From assembly GCA_023417315.1 (NCBI GenBank), contig JAEZFW010000036.1, positions 11,655 through 75,654 on the forward strand: a stretch of DNA of 64,000 bases. Reading direction: 5' to 3'. Position numbers and translations under genes: made by a program. The stretch comes from Pseudomonadota bacterium. Its GTDB lineage: Bacteria; Pseudomonadota; Gammaproteobacteria; Steroidobacterales; Steroidobacteraceae. Position 1 is the first letter of the stretch; the number at the start of each line of letters is the position of its first letter. Below, in pieces: positions 25,108 to 33,566 of this stretch. The notes beneath the pieces were generated by a model, which was not told the origin of the DNA, did not search any database, and saw only the letters and a list, made by a program, of their open reading frames with translations.

Positions 25108-26994
25108 ATGAATGCCGGCTCATCGTACCCGCTGATCTCCGCGATCGACTCCCCCGCCGACCTGCGCAAGTTGCCGGCTTCCGAGTTAGAGAACGTCTCA
25201 GCCGAGTTGCGCCAATACATGATCGAAACGGTGAGCCAGATGGGCGGCCACTTCGCCGCTGGCTTGGGTGCCGTCGAGCTCACGGTCGCGTTGCACTACG
25301 TATTCGACACGCCGCGCGATCGCTTGGTGTGGGACGTCGGTCACCAAGCGTATCCGCATAAGGTTCTGACCGGGCGACGCAATCAACTGAAGACGATCAA
25401 GTGCAAGGCGGGACTCGCCCCCTTCCCTACTCGCGCCGAAAGCCCGTACGACACCTTCGGTGTCGGGCATTCGAGCACCTCGATCAGCGCGGCACTCGGC
25501 ATGGCCATCGCTGCTGCACGCAACAACGAGCCTCGCCGAGTGGTCGCCGTCATCGGCGACGGCGCAATGAGCGCCGGAATGGCATTTGAAGCGCTGAATC
25601 ACGCCGGGAGTTTGGACGTCGACATGCTCGTCGTACTGAACGACAACGACATGTCCATCTCGGAGAACGTGGGAGCGTTCTCGAATTACTTCGCTCGCGT
25701 GCTCTCTGGCAAGTTGTACGCGACGCTGCGCGAGGGCAGCAAGAAAGTTCTGAAGCGCATGCCCACCGTGTGGGAGCTTGCACGTCGTTCCGAAGAGCAC
25801 ATGAAGGGCATGGTGTTACCGGGCACGATCTTCGAGGAGCTCGGCTTCAACTACATCGGCCCGGTCGACGGGCACGACGTCGGCGCGCTCGTGGCCACCC
25901 TCAAGAACTTGCGCGATCTGAAGGGCCCGCAGTTCCTGCACGTGATCACGCGCAAGGGCAAAGGGTATGCGCCCGCGGAAGCTGACCCGATCAAGTGGCA
26001 CGGTCCGGGTCCTTTCGACCCCAAGAGCGGAGTGATCTTCAAAGAGAAAGCGACCGGCCCGAGCTATTCGCAGGTCTTCGGGCAATGGGTCTGCGATATG
26101 GCCGCTGCGGATCCGAAAGTGGTCGCGATCACGCCTGCGATGCGCGAGGGATCGGGGCTCGTCGAATATTCCAAGCGCTTCCCGGACCGCTACTTCGACG
26201 TCGCGATCGCCGAGCAGCACGCAGTCACGCTTGCGGCGGGAATGGCTTGCGATGGCTTGAAGCCCATTGTCGCGATCTACTCCACGTTCTTGCAGCGCGC
26301 GTACGATCAGTTGATCCACGACGTCGCGCTTCAGAACTTGCCCGTAACCTTCGCGGTGGATCGCGCCGGACTCGTGGGCGGCGATGGTGCCACTCATCAG
26401 GGCAGCTATGACTTGTCCTATCTGCGCTGCATTCCGAATCTGCTCCTCATGGCGCCAGCGGACGAGAACGAATGCAGACAGATGCTGTTCACCGCCGTGC
26501 AATCGGGGATGCCTGCCGCCGTTCGTTACCCGCGTGGACAAGGGCCCGGTGCGGTCATCGAGAAGACGATGCAAGAGCTGCCGATCGGCAAAGCGCAGGT
26601 ACGACGCGAAGGCCGCGGCGGACTTGCGATCATCGGCGTTGGCGCAATGGTGCCTGCTTGCGAGCAGATCGCAGCGAGCCTCGATGCAACGCTCGTCAAT
26701 CTGCGTTTCGTCAAACCTCTGGACGAAGACACACTCATGCACATCGCGAGCACGCATCGTGCGATCGTGACCGTCGAAGAAAATGTCGTGGCCGGTGGCG
26801 CAGGTAGTGCGATCGGCGAGTTGCTCGCGGCCAATCGTTGCGATCTACCTCTCTTGCATCTGGGCATACCCGATCGATTCATCGAGCACGGCTCGCGTGA
26901 AGATTGCCTGGTCGCGGCGGGCCTCGACCTTACGTCGATCGAAGCAGCCATCACGCGCTGGTGGCGCGTGCCGGCGCGAGCGGCAGCATCTTAA
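25108..26994 (+). CDS. dxs: 1-deoxy-D-xylulose-5-phosphate synthase
   Basis: Dxs joins pyruvate and glyceraldehyde 3-phosphate, the entry step of the MEP isoprenoid pathway, using thiamine diphosphate. Motifs: DVGHQAYPHKVLTGR, the ThDP/metal motif GDGAMSAGMAFEALNHAG...NDNDMSI, and the transketolase-like central domain DVAIAEQHAVTLAAGMA. 628 residues from the ATG at 25108. It ends the xseB-ispA-dxs group; the stop codon is at the edge of an AGCTCGC hairpin. Confidence 0.97.
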   Translation: MNAGSSYPLISAIDSPADLRKLPASELENVSAELRQYMIETVSQMGGHFAAGLGAVELTVALHYVFDTPRDRLVWDVGHQAYPHKVLTGRRNQLKTIKCKAGLAPFPTRAESPYDTFGVGHSSTSISAALGMAIAAARNNEPRRVVAVIGDGAMSAGMAFEALNHAGSLDVDMLVVLNDNDMSISENVGAFSNYFARVLSGKLYATLREGSKKVLKRMPTVWELARRSEEHMKGMVLPGTIFEELGFNYIGPVDGHDVGALVATLKNLRDLKGPQFLHVITRKGKGYAPAEADPIKWHGPGPFDPKSGVIFKEKATGPSYSQVFGQWVCDMAAADPKVVAITPAMREGSGLVEYSKRFPDRYFDVAIAEQHAVTLAAGMACDGLKPIVAIYSTFLQRAYDQLIHDVALQNLPVTFAVDRAGLVGGDGATHQGSYDLSYLRCIPNLLLMAPADENECRQMLFTAVQSGMPAAVRYPRGQGPGAVIEKTMQELPIGKAQVRREGRGGLAIIGVGAMVPACEQIAASLDATLVNLRFVKPLDEDTLMHIASTHRAIVTVEENVVAGGAGSAIGELLAANRCDLPLLHLGIPDRFIEHGSREDCLVAAGLDLTSIEAAITRWWRVPARAAAS

Positions 26995-27010
26995 GCTCGC
27001 GGAGCGAGCT
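26994..27010 (+). terminator. Hairpin at the dxs stop codon
   Basis: AGCTCGC-GGA-GCGAGCT forms a 7-bp stem starting in the dxs TAA; adding CTT/AAG outside extends it with one mismatch. A second inverted pair (GAGTGACGGGTG...CGTCACTCGGCACCCG, 27015-27052) follows. There is no T-tract. Confidence 0.5.
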
Positions 27011-27154
27011 CAAGAGTGACGGGTGAGGAGCAAGCGTCACTCGGCACCCGTCGCGTACGTTCACGAATCTGTTTCCAGCCGGCACACGGGTGCTCCCGTA
27101 CCCTTGCTTTATACTGCTGCCGTCCCCAGTTGGTGGGTTTACCTCAGAACTCTC

Positions 27155-28012
27155 ATGGCCACTCGCTCCTCCAATACCCTGCCACCCGTCGAAGACGCCA
27201 TCGAGGACGTCCAGGGACGCGCGGATTCACGGCGAATTCCGATCAACAAGGTCGGAATCAAGGATATCTATCATCCCGTGCGCGTGAAGGATCGCTCTCG
27301 GGGCGAGCAGCACACGATCGCGAGCTTCAACATGTACGTGGCCCTGCCCCACGATTTCAAGGGCACGCACATGTCGCGGTTCGTCGAGCTACTGCATCGA
27401 AATGAACGCGAGATCTCGGTCGAGTCGTTCCGAGACATCCTCATCGAGATGACTGAGAAGCTCGATGCGGAGTCCGGACACATCGAAATGGACTTCCCTT
27501 ATTTCGTCATGAAGAAGGCGCCCATCTCGGGTGTCGAAAGTCTCATGGACTACAAGGCCTCGTTGATCGGGGAGTTTCACGAAGGCAAGGTCGAGCTATG
27601 GCTGAAGGTCGTCGTTGCCGCGACGAGCCTATGCCCCTGCTCCAAGCGCATCTCGAATTACGGAGCGCACAATCAACGATCGCACATCACGATCAAGGCG
27701 CGCCTCGAAGGACACATGTGGTTGGAGGAGCTGATCGATATCGCGGAGCAAGAAGCCTCGTGCGAGGTGTACGGCATTCTGAAGCGCCCCGATGAGAAAT
27801 ACGTGACGGAGCGCGCGTATGACAATCCGAAGTTCGTCGAGGACATCGTTCGCGATGTCGCCGTGCGCCTGAACAAGGAAGACCGCGTGCGCGCTTACAC
27901 CGTCGAAGCGGAAAATTTCGAGTCCATCCACAATCACTCGGCCTATGCTTTGATCGAGAAGGACAAGGATGTAGAAGCGCGCGAGGAGCTCAGCGCGAAT
28001 CTTTCCCTCTAA
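27155..28012 (+). CDS. folE2: GTP cyclohydrolase FolE2 (type IB)
   Basis: FolE2 makes 7,8-dihydroneopterin triphosphate from GTP, the first step of folate (and queuosine) synthesis, and is structurally unlike FolE. From the ATG at 27155 there are 285 residues. Signature blocks TSLCPCSKRISNYGAHNQRS (active-site cysteine and zinc/metal region) and ENFESIHNHSAYA are intact. It is a single gene between dxs and a TGGCCA repeat. TATACT at 27110-27115 is a possible -10 without a clear -35. In many bacteria folE2 backs up zinc-dependent FolE under Zur control; whether FolE exists here is not visible. Confidence 0.95.
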   Translation: MATRSSNTLPPVEDAIEDVQGRADSRRIPINKVGIKDIYHPVRVKDRSRGEQHTIASFNMYVALPHDFKGTHMSRFVELLHRNEREISVESFRDILIEMTEKLDAESGHIEMDFPYFVMKKAPISGVESLMDYKASLIGEFHEGKVELWLKVVVAATSLCPCSKRISNYGAHNQRSHITIKARLEGHMWLEELIDIAEQEASCEVYGILKRPDEKYVTERAYDNPKFVEDIVRDVAVRLNKEDRVRAYTVEAENFESIHNHSAYALIEKDKDVEAREELSANLSL

Positions 28013-28013
28013 C

Positions 28014-28139
28014 GGGCCACCTGGCTGCTGGCAACTGGCCTCTGGCCAGAGATTCGCTGCGGCTCGCGCGAAAGTAGTTTTCGAACTGCAACTGCTGAAG
28101 GGCTTGGAGATTTACTGGCAGCTGCCGAAGGTGGCCCTG
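28014..28139. repeat. Inverted TGGCCA-type repeat element downstream of folE2
   Basis: The left arm (28014-28050) has GGCCACCTGGCTGCTGGCAACTGGCCTCTGGCCAGAG in five imperfect units; the right arm (28114-28139) has ACTGGCAGCTGCCGAAGGTGGCCCTG. It starts two bases after the folE2 stop. Between convergent genes. Confidence 0.8.
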
Positions 28140-28146
28140 CCCCCCC

Positions 28147-28173
28147 AAAAAAAAGGCCGGGTCACTGCCCGGC
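28147..28173 (-). terminator. Intrinsic terminator of the kinase transcript
   Basis: On the minus strand, GCCGGG-CAGTGA-CCCGGC followed by C and eight T (28147-28154) is a textbook rho-independent terminator, about 110 bases after the kinase stop. It is one of the few intergenic hairpins here with a real U-tract. Confidence 0.88.
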
Positions 28174-28255
28174 TTCTTCTACGATCATTCTTCTTGGCGC
28201 GTACTCCGCTGACATTTCCGCGTAGGCGGAATGGATCGGCTTGTTTTTGGTCTCC

Positions 28256-28280
28256 GACTAACCACTAATCACTAATCACT
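28256..28280. repeat. ACTAATC tandem stretch downstream of kinase gene
   Basis: GACTAACC, ACTAATC, ACTAATC in tandem directly after the kinase stop region. It is the inverse of the GGTTAGC word at 7994-8013. A separate imperfect hairpin (CATTTCCGC/GCGGAATG) lies at 28213-28233. Confidence 0.6.
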
Positions 28281-28284
28281 TCTC

Positions 28285-29589
28285 TCATGAGGGACTCTGC
28301 AGCCGGCTGATCAGGCTGCGCAGGAACACTTTGTTGAAGCGCAACTGGCAGGCGGCGGAGCTCTGCTCGAGCAGCGTCGAGCTGACCTTCATCAGCGTTA
28401 CGGCGCTGAGCGCTTTGATCGTCGCGAGACGCTTGGCGCCTCGCACATAACTCGTCTCGCCGAAGCAGTCGCCTTCATCCAACTGGCCCACTGGGTTGCC
28501 CCCGCGCATCACCGCCACGCTGCCGGAGACGATGACGTAGAAGCGATCGTCCATCTCGCCTTCCTTGACGATCTCCTCGCCTTCTTCATAGTCCTGCCAC
28601 GTGCTTGCGCGCAGCACCTCGAGAATCTCCGCCTGGGAGAAGTCGTGGAAGAACTTGAGCGTGCGCAGAATCGAGAACTGTTCCTGGCGATCGAGCTTCG
28701 ATGAACCTTCGCGCAGCGTCTGATGCACGCGAGTGAGATCGGCTGCGAGCTCGAGCCCGTTGCGGTAGCGCTTGGCCGGATCCTTGTGCAAGGACTTCGC
28801 AACGCAGTTCTCCAAGACTTCCGGAATCTCGGGGCGCAACGTGTGGATGGGCTGCGCGGTCGCGTACACGATTTGGTGGAGAAGCTTCGAGAGATTGCCG
28901 CCGCGGAATGGGCGGTACCCCGTCAGAAGCTCGTACATGACCGCCCCGAGGGAATACAGATCCGAGCGATTCGTGATCTCGAGCGACTGCACCTGCTCGG
29001 GCGACATATACGACGGGCTTCCCGCGATGCCTTCGATGCGAGAGATCTCGGAATCGGAGACGAGCGCAATGCCGAAGTCGATCACGCGCACGTCATTCGC
29101 TTGCGTGAGCATCAAGTTGGAGGGCTTGATGTCGCGATGAATGACGCCGCGGCTGTGCGCGTAATGGAGCGCTTTGGCGCACTTGTACATGATCTCGACG
29201 ACGTCATCGACCGGCAACAAGTTGTCCGGTTTGCAGTACGCCGACAGCGTGCGTGCGCCGTGCACATGCTCGGTAACGATGTAGTAGTGGCCGTCTTCCT
29301 CGCCCGCATCGAAAATCGGCAGGATGTTCGGATGCTGCAGCATGCCGACCATGTGCGCTTCGGAGAGGAACATCTTGCGCGTGACACGCGCGCGATCCTC
29401 GTCGTGCGATTCGAGATTGTAGACTTTGATCGCGACGTCACGCCGATAGTACGGATCGTGCGACAGATAGACGACGCCTGTGCTCCCCCGCCCGACCTCC
29501 TTGACGATGACGTACTTCCCAATGCGCTCGGGAATGCGCTGCTCGCGCGGCGCGGTGCGCTGTGTCATCTGGGCGCTCGGTTGGTTCAC
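28285..29589 (-). CDS. Hanks-type Ser/Thr protein kinase fused to a cyclic-nucleotide-binding domain
   Basis: The 434-residue product has a complete kinase domain: glycine loop GRGSTGVV (33-40), Lys55 in VAIKVY, HRDIKPSN (151-158), DFG (171-173) and SPE (196-198). After a linker a CNBD follows (about 305-425), with a phosphate-binding-cassette-like segment GDCFGETSYVRGAKRLAT. No transmembrane helix is seen, so it is a cytosolic kinase whose activity may respond to cAMP, cGMP or another ligand (inference). GTG at 29589 or ATG at 29568 may start it. It is 21 bases after pgpA at the end of the rib-nusB-thiL-pgpA run. Its substrate is unknown; an FHA protein is encoded 19 kb away. Confidence 0.9.
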   Translation of the reverse strand: MNQPSAQMTQRTAPREQRIPERIGKYVIVKEVGRGSTGVVYLSHDPYYRRDVAIKVYNLESHDEDRARVTRKMFLSEAHMVGMLQHPNILPIFDAGEEDGHYYIVTEHVHGARTLSAYCKPDNLLPVDDVVEIMYKCAKALHYAHSRGVIHRDIKPSNLMLTQANDVRVIDFGIALVSDSEISRIEGIAGSPSYMSPEQVQSLEITNRSDLYSLGAVMYELLTGYRPFRGGNLSKLLHQIVYATAQPIHTLRPEIPEVLENCVAKSLHKDPAKRYRNGLELAADLTRVHQTLREGSSKLDRQEQFSILRTLKFFHDFSQAEILEVLRASTWQDYEEGEEIVKEGEMDDRFYVIVSGSVAVMRGGNPVGQLDEGDCFGETSYVRGAKRLATIKALSAVTLMKVSSTLLEQSSAACQLRFNKVFLRSLISRLQSPS

Positions 29590-29610
29590 GAGGTGATGGC
29601 GATCGCTGGC

Positions 29611-30090
29611 TTACAGTAGAAGTTTCACTCCGAGCAGGATCGCAGCCGCGAACAAGCCCGCAATGATGTCATCGAGGATAATTCCGAGCCCGCCGCGGAG
29701 ACTGTGATCAGCCTCCCGGATCGGCGAGGGCTTCACGATGTCGAAGAAGCGAAACAGCACAAAACCCGCGGCGAGCCAAGCGGGTTCTGCCGGAGCTGCC
29801 AACATCGTCACGGTATATCCCGCGATTTCATCCCAAACGATCGCGGGATGATCGTGAACCCCTAACTTGCGTGCGCTTGCACCGCATATGTAGATACCTG
29901 CGACGAACGCGACCAATGCGAACACAAGGTGCACGACCCAACCGAACTGTGCCACGAGCAAGACGATCGGTACTGCGATCAGCGTCCCGAACGTACCCGG
30001 TGCATAGGGACTCAAGCCCGCGCCGAACCCGAATGCGAGCAGATGAACAGGATCGCGCAGTAATCCCACCCGAATGATGGTCGTCGTCAT
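29611..30090 (-). CDS. pgpA: Phosphatidylglycerophosphatase A
   Basis: PgpA dephosphorylates phosphatidylglycerophosphate at the inner membrane. The 159-residue protein has several hydrophobic helices and the family motifs GFGAGLSPYAPGTFGTL, WDEIAGY and FRFFDIVKPSPI with a following DDIIAG. It lies 18 bases after thiL in the conserved nusB-thiL-pgpA order. Confidence 0.95.
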   Translation of the reverse strand: MTTTIIRVGLLRDPVHLLAFGFGAGLSPYAPGTFGTLIAVPIVLLVAQFGWVVHLVFALVAFVAGIYICGASARKLGVHDHPAIVWDEIAGYTVTMLAAPAEPAWLAAGFVLFRFFDIVKPSPIREADHSLRGGLGIILDDIIAGLFAAAILLGVKLLL

Positions 30091-30108
30091 TCTCGTTGAC
30101 CGCGAGCG

Positions 30109-31071
30109 CTACGAAGAGGCGAAGTGATCGTATCCAGATCGCTCCATCAGATACGGCTTCCCGTCGCGCTCCCATCTTATCGAGCGCTCTGCTGTGATCG
30201 TCCCTATCGCAGAAATCGGCACCCCTGCGATGTTGTTCGTGTGCATCGCCGCTGCATTTGCCGGCGCAACGCAGAAGAGCAGTTCGTAATCATCTCCGCC
30301 GGTCAATATATGTCGCAAGCACGTGTCTTCGTCGAAGTGGGCCTGCATTGCTGGGGATCGCGGCAAGGCTTGGACGTCCACTCGCGCACCCACACCGCTG
30401 GCTGCACAAAGCTTCTCGAGATCCGCGAGTAATCCATCTGAGACATCCATCGCAGCGCTCGCGATAGCACGCAGAGATCGTCCCAACTCGATGCGAGGTT
30501 CAGGGCGTAAAAATCGTCGCCGCAAATGCGCGAACGACGCGTTATCCGCCACACCCAATCGAAGTAACGCGAGTCCAGCCGCAGCCTCGCCCGGAACACC
30601 AGAGACGAAGACCCGATCCCCTGCGCGGGCGCCCGATCGAGTCAGACATGCGTCGCGCTCGACCCAGCCACCGACTTGTATCGTGATCACTAGCGGTCCG
30701 CGGACAGTATCCCCTCCGATCAGCACCACATCATGGGCATCGGCGAGCTCGAACAGACCTTGCGCGAATCCTTCCAACCATTGCTCGTCCGCACATGGCA
30801 CGGAAAGCGACAGCGACATCCAGGAGGGCTCCGCGCCCATCGCGGCGAGATCGCTCAAGTTCACTGCGAGGGCGCGATAGCCGATGTCGGCCGGCGAGGT
30901 TTGTGCGAGGAAGTGAACGCCCTCCACGATCGTATCCATCGCAAGCACGAGTCGGCGGTCAGCTCTAACCTCGAGCACCGCCGCATCGTCGCCGATGCCT
31001 AGCAGCACGTCGCCGCGCGTGCGTCGACAACCGAAGAATTTGGCGATGATGTCGAATTCGCCGAGGCTCAT
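30109..31071 (-). CDS. thiL: Thiamine-monophosphate kinase
   Basis: ThiL phosphorylates thiamine monophosphate to the active diphosphate. AIR-synthase-like motifs GIGDDAAVLEV, MDTIVEGVHF, LSDLAAMGAEP and GGDTVRGP are intact, with DVSDGLLADL and GGDDYELLF later. Length 320. Between nusB and pgpA; a TACTGGCCAG/TACCCAG repeat element separates it from nusB. Confidence 0.96.
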   Translation of the reverse strand: MSLGEFDIIAKFFGCRRTRGDVLLGIGDDAAVLEVRADRRLVLAMDTIVEGVHFLAQTSPADIGYRALAVNLSDLAAMGAEPSWMSLSLSVPCADEQWLEGFAQGLFELADAHDVVLIGGDTVRGPLVITIQVGGWVERDACLTRSGARAGDRVFVSGVPGEAAAGLALLRLGVADNASFAHLRRRFLRPEPRIELGRSLRAIASAAMDVSDGLLADLEKLCAASGVGARVDVQALPRSPAMQAHFDEDTCLRHILTGGDDYELLFCVAPANAAAMHTNNIAGVPISAIGTITAERSIRWERDGKPYLMERSGYDHFASS

Positions 31072-31080
31072 GGATGCTTA

Positions 31081-31212
31081 GGGTTCTGGGTACTGGGCTG
31101 TCGGGTACTGGCCAGAAAGGAAGGCAGAGAGTTTCGGTGCTGCGCTCTTCATTCTTTTCTGGCCAGTACCCAAGTACCCGATTACCCAGGGCCCAATTAC
31201 CCAGGGCCCAAG
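31081..31212. repeat. Inverted GGGTACTGG repeat element between nusB and thiL
   Basis: The left arm (31081-31124) has GGGTTCTGGGTACTGGGC and TCGGGTACTGGCCAGAAAGG; the right arm (31153-31212) has CTGGCCAGTACCCAAGTACCC then ATTACCCAGGGCCCAATTACCCAGGGCCC. It combines the TGGCCAG word of the 16138 family with a GGGTAC word. Confidence 0.85.
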
Positions 31213-31214
31213 CA

Positions 31215-31661
31215 TCACCGCTCAGCCGCCCGAATCTCGCGCGCAGCGCGATCCAGCACGGCGTTCACGTATTTGTGTGCGTCCGTCGCGCCGAAGCGTT
31301 TGCACAGATCGACGGCCTCGTTGATTACGACGCGGTATGGGATGTCGATTCGTTGCTGCAGTTCATACATGCCGATGAGCAGAATGCCTGATTCGACTGG
31401 ATCCAATTGCTCGAGCGGCCGGTCCAAAAATGGCGTGAGCGCGGCCGTGAGCTGGTCGTTCTCATCGATGCAATGACTCACGAGCTCCTCGAAGTGTTCG
31501 CGGTCGGCACCCGCCGAGTCTTCGCTTTCCAGGAATTGCTTCTTGATCTCCGCCGCCGGCTGATGCGTGAGCTGCCATTGATACAACGCTTGCATAGCGA
31601 TCTTGCGCGCAATCGAGCGTGCGCGGGTTCCGCGAGCGGGTTTGTGATTCGGTGGCGCCAT
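31215..31661 (-). CDS. nusB: Transcription antitermination protein NusB
   Basis: NusB binds boxA RNA with NusE during rRNA antitermination. From the ATG at 31661 there are 148 residues (MAPPNHKPARGTRARSIARKIA...). The family core is seen in ALYQWQLT, ILLIGMYELQQRIDIPYRVVINEAVDLCKRFG and KYVNAVLD. The frame continues upstream without conservation. ribH is upstream, thiL downstream. The 135-base gap to ribH has no recognisable gene. Confidence 0.95.
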   Translation of the reverse strand: MAPPNHKPARGTRARSIARKIAMQALYQWQLTHQPAAEIKKQFLESEDSAGADREHFEELVSHCIDENDQLTAALTPFLDRPLEQLDPVESGILLIGMYELQQRIDIPYRVVINEAVDLCKRFGATDAHKYVNAVLDRAAREIRAAER

Positions 31662-31796
31662 TACTGAGGAAGAATAAAGTACGTAAGCGAGCCGCGCCTG
31701 CAGCGGCATAGGAAGAGGACGATCGAGACGAGCAATGATAATCCGGCTTTGTTGCCGACCCGCGTCCGTCGCGACATTTTTCTCGGGCAAAGATCC

Positions 31797-32270
31797 CTAC
31801 CCTTCGATACGCCGCAGCAAGTTCGCAAGCTCGATCGCCGTGATTGCCGCATCGGCGCCTTTGTTTCCGGCTTTGGTGCCCGCACGCTCGATCGCTTGCT
31901 CGATCGTGTCCGTCGTCAGCACACCAAATGCGACAGGGATGCCAGTCTCGTGCGAGACGCGTGCAAGGCCGCCAGCGCATTCTCCCGCGACGTAGTCAAA
32001 ATGCGCCGTCGCACCCTTAATCACCGCACCGAGCGCGATGATCGCATCGTAGCGACGACTCAATGCCAGCTTACGAGCAACAATAGGCAGATCGAACGCA
32101 CCCGGCGCGCGAACGATCTCGATTTGCTTCTCGTTCGCACCATGGCGACGCAGCGCATCGACCGCACCGCGCACGAGATGCTCCACGACGAATTCATTGA
32201 ACCGCGACGCGAGGATCGCGAAGCGCAACTCGCGACACTGCAGGTCGCCTTCGATAGTTTTGATGTCCAT
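31797..32270 (-). CDS. ribH: 6,7-dimethyl-8-ribityllumazine synthase
   Basis: RibH condenses the ribityl-aminouracil with 3,4-dihydroxy-2-butanone-4-phosphate, forming icosahedral or pentameric cages. From the ATG at 32270 there are 157 residues. Motifs: SRFNEFVVEHLVRGA, VRAPGAFDLP, GAVIKGATAHFDYV and GVLTTDTIEQAIERAGTKAGNKG. The upstream in-frame extension lies in the TGGCCA repeat and is rejected. Confidence 0.96.
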   Translation of the reverse strand: MDIKTIEGDLQCRELRFAILASRFNEFVVEHLVRGAVDALRRHGANEKQIEIVRAPGAFDLPIVARKLALSRRYDAIIALGAVIKGATAHFDYVAGECAGGLARVSHETGIPVAFGVLTTDTIEQAIERAGTKAGNKGADAAITAIELANLLRRIEG

Positions 32271-32280
32271 GTTCTTTCGG

Positions 32281-32408
32281 GCTGCTGGCCAACTGGCCAC
32301 TGGCACTGGCCAGCGGCGGAGAATCATCGAGATAACTACAAGCAGTATAGCCGGAGTCCAGCGCTCTCACTCTGGCCAGCGGCCGATGGCCAGTTTGCAG
32401 TGGCCTCC
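32281..32408. repeat. Inverted TGGCCA repeat element between ribBX and ribH
   Basis: The left arm (32281-32313) has GCTGGCCAACTGGCCACTGGCACTGGCCAG; the right arm (32371-32408) has TCTGGCCAGCGGCCGATGGCCAG and TTGCAGTGGCC. It fills the gap and reaches within three bases of the upstream gene's stop. Confidence 0.85.
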
Positions 32409-32411
32409 AAC

Positions 32412-33566
32412 TCAGCTGTGCACGTACCCCACGATCTCCAGATCGAAGCCTGACAGGCCCTGGAGCTGTTTCGGTGCAGACAGTACTCGCATGCGAGACA
32501 AGCCGAGGTCTTTCAAGATCTGCGCCCCGATGCCGTATGTTCGCAACACGTGCGTTCCCGAGCCGCTCGTCGAGGCTGCAGCATGTTCGGAGCGATGCAT
32601 CGACTGCACCGCCTCCATCAACTCACGCGGCGTTTCCGCGGGCCGAAGCACGACAACGACGCCAGAGGGCTCCTCGGAAATGCGCTGTATCGCGGCGCGC
32701 AGCGGCAAGCCGAGTCCGTCATCGCGGATGCCGAGAAGGTCGCGCAAGGTGTCAGGCAAGTGCACGCGCACCAGGGGCGGCTCGTCCGACAGTAGATCGC
32801 CCCGGACGAGTGCAAGGTGCACGGTTCGGTTGACGTGATCCTCGTAGCAATACATCTGAAACTGTCCGAACTCCGTGCTCACCGGCTGCTCGGCGATGCG
32901 TTCTATGAGTCGGTCCTTCTCGAGGCGATAACGTATCAAGTCCGCGATCGTGCCGATCTTGAGCTGGTGCTCGCGCGCGAAACGTTCGAGATCGGGCCGG
33001 CGCGCCATCGTGCCGTCCTCGTTCAAGATCTCGACGATCACTGCCGCCGGCTCCAAGCCGGCGAGCCGCGCGAGATCGCAACCCGCCTCGGTATGCCCCG
33101 CACGCGTCAGCACGCCGCCAGGCTGCGCCATCAGCGGAAAGATGTGGCCGGGCTGTCGTAAATCTTCGGGACTCGCGTTTCGTCTCACCGCGGCGCGGAT
33201 CGTTTGCGCGCGGTCATGCGCGGAAATACCTGTGGTGACGCCCTCGGCCGCTTCGATGGAAACCGTGAAGTTCGTGCGGTAGTCAGCATCGGTCTCGTAA
33301 ACCATGAGCGGCAATCGCAGTTGCTGACAACGCTCGCGGCTCAACGTGAGGCAGATCAGCCCGCGAGCGTAGCGAGCCATGAAGTTGATGTCTTCGGCTC
33401 GTGCAAATTCAGCGGCCATGACGAGGTCGCCCTCGTTCTCGCGATCTTCGTCGTCCATGATCACGACCATTCGACCCGCCGCGATGTCGCCGAGAATTTC
33501 ATCGATCGAGTTGAGCCGCGTCGTGCCGCTCGACCTTACATCGCGCACCGAGCTCGCGTCCTTCAT
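32412..33566 (-). CDS. ribBX: RibBX-type protein: 3,4-dihydroxy-2-butanone-4-phosphate synthase with degenerate GTP cyclohydrolase II domain
   Basis: The N-terminal half (about 1-210) is an intact DHBP synthase: DDEDRENEGDL for metal and substrate, and GHIFPLMAQPGGVLTRAGHTEAGCDLARLAG. The C-terminal half aligns to GTP cyclohydrolase II but has lost the zinc motif. Where the enzyme has CLTGDVFGSLRCDC, this protein has LPDTLRDLLGIRDDGLG with no cysteine. So GTP cyclohydrolase activity is unlikely, as described for RibBX proteins. 384 residues from the ATG at 33566 (GGAGA upstream), which overlaps the ribE stop as ATGA. A separate ribA is predicted elsewhere. Confidence 0.88.
   Translation of the reverse strand: MKDASSVRDVRSSGTTRLNSIDEILGDIAAGRMVVIMDDEDRENEGDLVMAAEFARAEDINFMARYARGLICLTLSRERCQQLRLPLMVYETDADYRTNFTVSIEAAEGVTTGISAHDRAQTIRAAVRRNASPEDLRQPGHIFPLMAQPGGVLTRAGHTEAGCDLARLAGLEPAAVIVEILNEDGTMARRPDLERFAREHQLKIGTIADLIRYRLEKDRLIERIAEQPVSTEFGQFQMYCYEDHVNRTVHLALVRGDLLSDEPPLVRVHLPDTLRDLLGIRDDGLGLPLRAAIQRISEEPSGVVVVLRPAETPRELMEAVQSMHRSEHAAASTSGSGTHVLRTYGIGAQILKDLGLSRMRVLSAPKQLQGLSGFDLEIVGYVHS

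Noticed and set aside
27087..27115. Zur-regulated promoter for folE2
   Set aside because: A TATACT is present, but no convincing -35 and no recognisable Zur palindrome could be seen.
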